From NCBI GenBank assembly GCA_015068545.1, contig SVKH01000072.1:1-7849 (forward strand): a DNA stretch of 7,849 bases, written 5' to 3'. Origin of the DNA: Oscillospiraceae bacterium (GTDB lineage Bacteria > Bacillota > Clostridia > UBA1381). The notes below the pieces were generated by a model. The model saw nothing but the letters and a program-made list of their open reading frames with translations, did no database searches and was not told the origin of the DNA. Every line of letters starts with the position of its first letter. The first letter of the stretch is position 1. A program made the translations under genes and the position numbers. Below, in pieces: positions 5,464 to 7,849 of this stretch.

Positions 5464-5585
5464 ATGAATTCAATGAATTGCCTTCGGCATGAATTGAAAT
5501 CCGTGATTTCATGAATTGAGTCTTCGACTCATGAATTGCACTTAAGTGCATTATGCTGGCAATTCAAATCATGGAGCATCGCTCC
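5464..5585 (+). repeat. Array of short hairpins separated by ATGAATTG
   Basis: ATGAATT occurs five times (5464, 5473, 5489, 5511, 5531), four of them as ATGAATTG. Between and after them are perfect hairpins with different stem sequences: TGCC-TTC-GGCA (5479-5489), GAAATC-CGT-GATTTC (5496-5510), GAGTC-TTC-GACTC (5518-5530), GCAC-TTAA-GTGC (5538-5549) and GGAGC-ATC-GCTCC (5573-5585). Four have 3-nt loops. GAATTGCC (5475-5482) also complements GGCAATTC (5558-5565), which could enclose the array in a larger stem. The constant spacer with changing but self-complementary stems suggests that structure, not sequence, is kept. It ends about 15 nt before the ribosome binding site of the capA-like gene. 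I do not recognise a named family for it. Confidence 0.75.
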
Positions 5586-5612
5586 AATTATAACAAACTA
5601 AAGGAGCTTTAT

Positions 5613-6902
5613 ATGAAAAAAGCTATATTTGCAATATTCTCGGTACTGGTTATAACCATATTTGCCGCATTAGTTTTTATTATAGTGCAGGTATCATCCA
5701 TGGTGCCGATAACTGCATTTTCAAATTTGGTACAATCGGGGATAAACCAAAATTTCACTCCGCCGCAAATCACCGGCGAAGCAGCCAATACCACCGTAAA
5801 ACCCGACTCACCATATGCCAAAAAGCTGCCACCTCTAGCAGAATTTAAAGGCACTCCGGATTCTAATAACGTTTTTTCTGCGCCCTTGGGATTCGCCTTA
5901 GTTATACCCAACGAGCAGCCAGAGGAAAAAGGAATCATTGCATTTACGGTATCTGCCGCAGGTGACTGCACCTTAGGTTCTGACGCAAGTGCATCAGGAA
6001 GTGGCTCATTTGTAGCGGAAGTAGCGGCGCAAAATAACGACTACACATATTTTTTAAAACACGCTCTGCCGTATTTTGAAGATGATGACCTGACTATCGT
6101 CAACTTTGAAGGGACATTATCCCAAAACGGTGCAAGACAGAATAAGCAGTACGCATTCCGCGGAGCTCCCGAATACGTTAATATCCTGACATCATCCTCT
6201 GTGGAGGCTGTCAATTTGGCAAATAACCACACCATGGACTATGGTGAAATTGCATTTAACGATACCAAACGCATTATGGACGAAAACGGAATACTGTGGT
6301 TTGAAGGAGAAAACCTGCAGGTAGCAGAAATCAACGGTATCAAGGTTGGATTTATAGGCTCTAGCCTGCTTACATACGAGGGCAAACGGGACTTTGTAAA
6401 AAATATAACTGCCCTTAAAGCTCATGAGCCAAATCTGATTATAGCCAGTTTTCACTGGGGTACGGAAAGAATGTATGCACCAACTGCCATTCAAAAGCAA
6501 TACGCACGACTCGCCATAGATAACGGTGCGGATTTGGTAATAGGGCATCACCCTCATGTGCTTCAGCCAATAGAAAGATACAAGGGCAAGTACATTCTGT
6601 ACAGCTTGGGCAACTTCTGCTTTGGCGGTAACAAGAATCCATCCGACAAAGATTCCATGATATTCACCCAAACCTTCTGCTTCGAAAACGGCAACCTACT
6701 TCCCGATGAGAACGTGTCTGTTATACCATTCTCGGTATCCTCTCAGCCTAACAGGAACAACTACCAACCCACACCTCTTTGGGGCGAAGAGTTTCAAAGA
6801 GTTAAGGATAAAATACTGGGCATTTCGGCAGGTTACGAAGGCATAGACGACATTACCTTTGTGGAAGGTCCATTGCCGGAGCAGACAGAAATTGAACCAT
6901 AA
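5613..6902 (+). CDS. Membrane-anchored CapA-family protein (metallophosphoesterase-like)
   Basis: This 429-residue protein has an N-terminal membrane anchor (about residues 4-27), a Pro/Thr-rich linker to about residue 105, and an extracytoplasmic CapA (PGA_cap) domain. Domain motifs in order are AGDCTLG (116-122), NFEGTL (164-169), NLANNH (201-206), SFHWGTE (279-285), GHHPHVLQP (311-319) and YSLGNF (330-335). The Asp, Asn and His positions match the metal-binding pattern of calcineurin-like phosphoesterases. The founding CapA/PgsA acts in poly-gamma-glutamate capsule export. No capB, capC or capE neighbour is present, so a capsule role should not be assumed; a wall or surface role is more neutral. 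The start ATG 5613 has AAAGGAG 6 nt upstream; the open frame continues 20 codons upstream into the hairpin array but without a ribosome binding site. The long structured leader may control expression. A terminator follows 13 bp after the stop. Confidence 0.92.
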   Translation: MKKAIFAIFSVLVITIFAALVFIIVQVSSMVPITAFSNLVQSGINQNFTPPQITGEAANTTVKPDSPYAKKLPPLAEFKGTPDSNNVFSAPLGFALVIPNEQPEEKGIIAFTVSAAGDCTLGSDASASGSGSFVAEVAAQNNDYTYFLKHALPYFEDDDLTIVNFEGTLSQNGARQNKQYAFRGAPEYVNILTSSSVEAVNLANNHTMDYGEIAFNDTKRIMDENGILWFEGENLQVAEINGIKVGFIGSSLLTYEGKRDFVKNITALKAHEPNLIIASFHWGTERMYAPTAIQKQYARLAIDNGADLVIGHHPHVLQPIERYKGKYILYSLGNFCFGGNKNPSDKDSMIFTQTFCFENGNLLPDENVSVIPFSVSSQPNRNNYQPTPLWGEEFQRVKDKILGISAGYEGIDDITFVEGPLPEQTEIEP

Positions 6903-6915
6903 AACGCAAAAAAAT

Positions 6916-6968
6916 AAGCCGACTCCCAAAAGTCAGATCAAAATCTAACCTTGGGAGTTGGCTTTTTT
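6916..6968. terminator. Bidirectional Rho-independent terminator between convergent genes
   Basis: A 14-bp stem (AAGCCGACTCCCAA with TTGGGAGTTGGCTT, one G-U pair in RNA) runs from 6916 to 6964 around a 21-nt loop that has its own AGAT/ATCT pairing. On the plus strand it ends in TTTTTT, terminating the capA-like gene. On the minus strand it is followed by TTATTTTTTT, serving holA, whose stop codon is about 110 bp away. Confidence 0.92.
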
Positions 6969-7074
6969 AGTTTTATGGAAACTGATGCACTACCGAAAAA
7001 TACCACTGTATTCTGCCAACTCCAATTAGTTCAAGGCTCGACATTGATACTATCAGCTTATCATCTTTTTTCTG
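6969..7074. other. Short spacer between terminator and holA stop
   Basis: No ORF, promoter or RNA gene is recognised. TGATA/TATCA (5 bp) near 7044-7062 forms a weak inverted repeat. The spacer would be transcribed as the holA 3' untranslated region. Confidence 0.35.
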
Positions 7075-7849
7075 TCAATTCAAGCTTTCAAATACATACT
7101 GCATAAGCGCAGTCCACTCGTCTGTTTCGCCCTGTTTTATGGCAATATCGTATTCTGCCGTTTTGCAAACTCTGTCAATCAAAAATTCCAGACTGAATCC
7201 CTTTGAGCTTTCGATATACTTTTTTGCAATAAACGGAGAAATCTTCATCTTTGTACTCACCGTATTATACGGGTACCCATCGTCTATCAGTAGCTTTGCC
7301 TGCAACATTTTGTCAAAGGAAGATGACAAAAGGTAGAGAATATTAAACGCAGATTCTTTGTTATTTTTAAGTCGCAGTATTACCGACATAGCGCTGTCAT
7401 TATCCTTACGCATAAGGGCATCGGTAAGCTCAAAAATCACAATATTAAGTGGTTTTGAAACCACCTTTTCTATATCACTTTTGTAAATTTCACTGTCAGA
7501 GTAATCGCAAAGCTTATCCAGCTCGTTTTTTATATTTTCCAGTCCGGCATCGCACATACTCACAAGAAATTCCGCATTTTCCTTTGATATTTTCTTGTTT
7601 TGTTTTTGTGCCTCACGCATAACCCATGCGGCAATCTCGTAGTCCTTCATATACTGAAATTCTACGCAAAGTCCCTTTTTGGCAACCGCCTTATAGGTTG
7701 CACTGCGTTTATCCACATCCTGCTCATCAAAAAGAAGGAGTACAAAATCCGGCAGGTTTTCCAATGTTTTTAGCCAAAATTCCTTTACTTCTTCCTTTGG
7801 TGATTTAAAAATACCGCTGTTTTTTACTACAACCAGCTTCTTCTCCGCC
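7075..7849 (-). CDS. holA: DNA polymerase III subunit delta, 5'-truncated by window edge
   Basis: The delta subunit is part of the clamp loader and opens the beta sliding clamp during chromosome replication. The visible 257 residues cover the C-terminal three quarters; about 75-85 N-terminal residues lie beyond the window, judging by the usual 330-345 residues. Reading from the window edge, the frame begins AEKKLVVVKNSGIF, the conserved strand after the nucleotide-fold start. It continues with LPDFVLLLFDEQDVDKRS (visible residues 31-48), a lid region with WVMREAQKQNKKIS, then the helical collar domain with NELDKLCDYSD, FELTDALMRKDNDSA and a C-terminal QYVFESLN. An apparent TTG start at 7764 is only internal, because the frame is open to the edge and the upstream residues are typical of the family. 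The gene converges on the capA-like gene and shares its terminator. Confidence 0.9.
   Translation of the reverse strand, partial: AEKKLVVVKNSGIFKSPKEEVKEFWLKTLENLPDFVLLLFDEQDVDKRSATYKAVAKKGLCVEFQYMKDYEIAAWVMREAQKQNKKISKENAEFLVSMCDAGLENIKNELDKLCDYSDSEIYKSDIEKVVSKPLNIVIFELTDALMRKDNDSAMSVILRLKNNKESAFNILYLLSSSFDKMLQAKLLIDDGYPYNTVSTKMKISPFIAKKYIESSKGFSLEFLIDRVCKTAEYDIAIKQGETDEWTALMQYVFESLN

Noticed and set aside
5464..5514. Short upstream ORF starting at ATG 5464 (16 codons) and ATG-AAT-TGA mini-ORFs in the hairpin array
   Set aside because: No ribosome binding site; the ATGs come from the repeated spacer ATGAATTG.
5464..5585. CRISPR array
   Set aside because: The constant unit is only 7-8 nt and the variable parts are short palindromes of 11-15 nt, unlike CRISPR repeats and spacers.
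6192..6671. Minus-strand ORF of 159 codons
   Set aside because: It is antisense to the conserved CapA domain and resembles no family.
6969..7074. rpsT (ribosomal protein S20), often next to holA in Firmicutes
   Set aside because: No S20-like coding sequence in either strand of this spacer.

Overview
This window looks like a chromosomal segment from a low-GC Gram-positive bacterium, most likely a gut-type member of the Clostridia. The evidence is Gram-positive Shine-Dalgarno sites (AGGAGG, AAAGGAG), sigma-A style promoters, a Firmicutes-type lipoprotein signal, and familiar Clostridia proteins: BMP-type ABC transporter, xanthine phosphoribosyltransferase, Amidase_6 and CapA. No tRNA, rRNA, CRISPR array, transposase or phage gene was seen. 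The species cannot be named from the sequence.

Left part (1-3861, minus strand). One transcription unit reads leftward from a promoter near 3833-3861. It starts with a structured-looking leader of about 120 nt, followed by xpt (xanthine phosphoribosyltransferase), a BMP-family substrate-binding lipoprotein, a partial terminator or attenuator hairpin, a double-domain ABC ATPase, and the first 50 residues of the membrane permease, which leaves the window. The order suggests that the ABC transporter imports a purine base or nucleoside, that xpt converts the base to a nucleotide with PRPP, and that the hairpin keeps the binding protein more abundant than the ATPase and permease. No canonical guanine riboswitch is visible in the xpt leader, and the xpt start codon is unusual.

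Middle (4005-5227, plus strand). A divergent pair follows: a small UPF0126/TRIC-family membrane protein with two GGG-x-x-RD repeats, then a 165-residue Amidase_6 (papain-like) protein without a signal peptide.

Right part (5228-7849). A 385-bp gene-free stretch holds a strong extended -10 promoter and a leader of about 270 nt packed with inverted repeats. The most striking part is an array of short hairpins, mostly with 3-nt loops, separated by copies of ATGAATTG. Then come a membrane-anchored CapA-family protein (plus), a bidirectional terminator, and the convergent 3' part of holA (DNA polymerase III delta subunit, minus), whose 5' end lies outside the window.

The genes themselves belong to known families. 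The least explained sequence is in the two leaders: the hairpin array before capA, and the xpt leader with its odd initiation region.
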